Below, piece after piece: positions 63,791 through 64,000 of a stretch of DNA of 64,000 bases. Every line of letters starts with the position of its first letter. Position 1 is the first letter of the stretch. A program made the position numbers and the translations under genes. The notes under the pieces were generated by a model. It worked only from the letters and a program-made list of their open reading frames with translations, had not been told where the DNA came from and did no database searches. This DNA comes from Thalassoglobus neptunius. GTDB taxonomy: Bacteria > Planctomycetota > Planctomycetia > Planctomycetales > Planctomycetaceae. The DNA is taken from contig NZ_SIHI01000001.1 of assembly GCF_007859735.1 (NCBI RefSeq), positions 94,848-158,847 on the forward strand, read 5' to 3'.

Positions 63791-63893
63791 AGAGCAAGTT
63801 GCTCTTACCTGTGCACTCGCTTGTGCTATTTCATCAAGCAAAAGGCTGTGTTGGCTCGTGCGAGAGAGTGAAAACCAAATCTGAAGGTGCTCT
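63791..63893 (+). repeat. 103-bp interspersed repeat, copy B
   Basis: Begins AGAGCAAGTTGC and ends GTGCTCT. Same length as copy A at 43693-43795 and 86 of 103 positions identical to its reverse complement. It lies 17 bp upstream of the cydB start, immediately before its ribosome binding site, so in the cydB transcript it would be part of the 5' leader if the promoter is further out. Reading in the direction of the downstream gene both copies have the same orientation. Confidence 0.85.
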
Positions 63894-63933
63894 TTCCACG
63901 GTGACAGTATGGATTCCCAAGTATCTCTCAACC

Positions 63934-63963
63934 TGTGACTCGCTGTGACTCGCTGTGACTCGC
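63934..63963 (+). repeat. Three perfect tandem copies of a decamer
   Basis: TGTGACTCGC occurs three times in direct succession (63934-63943, 63944-63953, 63954-63963), followed by CCCCC. It lies in the region upstream of cydB. It could be a slippage product or a binding-site array. Confidence 0.8.
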
Positions 63964-64000
63964 CCCCCTAAGCAAGCCGCGAATGGTTTCATTCCCGTTT

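Noticed and set aside
1-64000. CRISPR arrays, tRNA and rRNA genes
   Set aside because: Looked for regular direct repeats, CCA-adjacent tRNA arms and conserved rRNA stretches; none was seen.

Overview
The window reads as a chromosomal segment of a planctomycete, probably close to the Planctomycetaceae. The reasons are the gene families, not a marker gene: four secreted S1 sulfatases with a ceramidase-like protein, a DUF1501 protein, a DUF1080 protein, a BBP7-type outer-membrane barrel, lipoprotein PQQ propellers, an orphan formylmethanofuran dehydrogenase subunit, and sigma factors or activators fused to unusual sensory domains. No rRNA, tRNA or CRISPR array was seen.

Layout. 1-152: edge of an IS3-type insertion sequence. 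285-11013 (minus strand): an exopolysaccharide operon read from a polyprenyl glycosylphosphotransferase through pyruvyl transferase, flippase, FrhB-like protein, GT2, Alg14/Alg13 pair and O-antigen-ligase-like polymerase to an acyltransferase. 11593-17196 (plus): an imuA-imuB-dnaE2 mutagenesis cassette with a promoter that carries a TGYAC-N4-GTRCA dyad, a candidate LexA box. 17264-33384: housekeeping and accessory genes (YbaK-like deacylase, four-CBS protein, sialidase-like protein, FHA-fused ECF sigma factor, BBP7 barrel, MobA, SPFH-GYF protein, KAS III, FloA, DUF444, CinA-type amidase, small conserved proteins).

33492-42039: a putative zinc-finger anti-sigma factor with a CXXCH motif, then an envelope export locus: TolC-like lipoprotein, PqqD-M50-HlyD fusion, HlyD adaptor and a divergent GAF-HlyD protein. 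No pump or ATPase is present, so the energy source is unexplained. This is my best candidate for an undescribed system. 42156-43457: orphan fhcB. 43893-51687: sulfatase, ceramidase-like, sulfatase, sulfatase, sulfatase, a catabolic block for sulfated glycans or glycolipids. 51695-63773: RsmC-like methyltransferase, ABC-2 permease, DUF1501 protein, a giant membrane-bound sigma-54 activator with a PDZ-like domain, DUF1080, DJ-1/PfpI, PQQ lipoprotein and cydB.

Non-coding signals that gene calling misses: a 103-bp interspersed repeat present at 43693-43795 and 63791-63893 (86 of 103 positions identical by hand count, both ends AGAGCA/TGCTCT, same orientation relative to the downstream gene) with a possible degenerate copy inside imuB; a 705-bp segment bounded by inverted repeats (58586-59290) that contains a strongly folded, intrinsically terminated RNA candidate (58771-58892); and several perfect dyads in promoters or between convergent genes. 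All family assignments come from reading motifs; no database search was possible.
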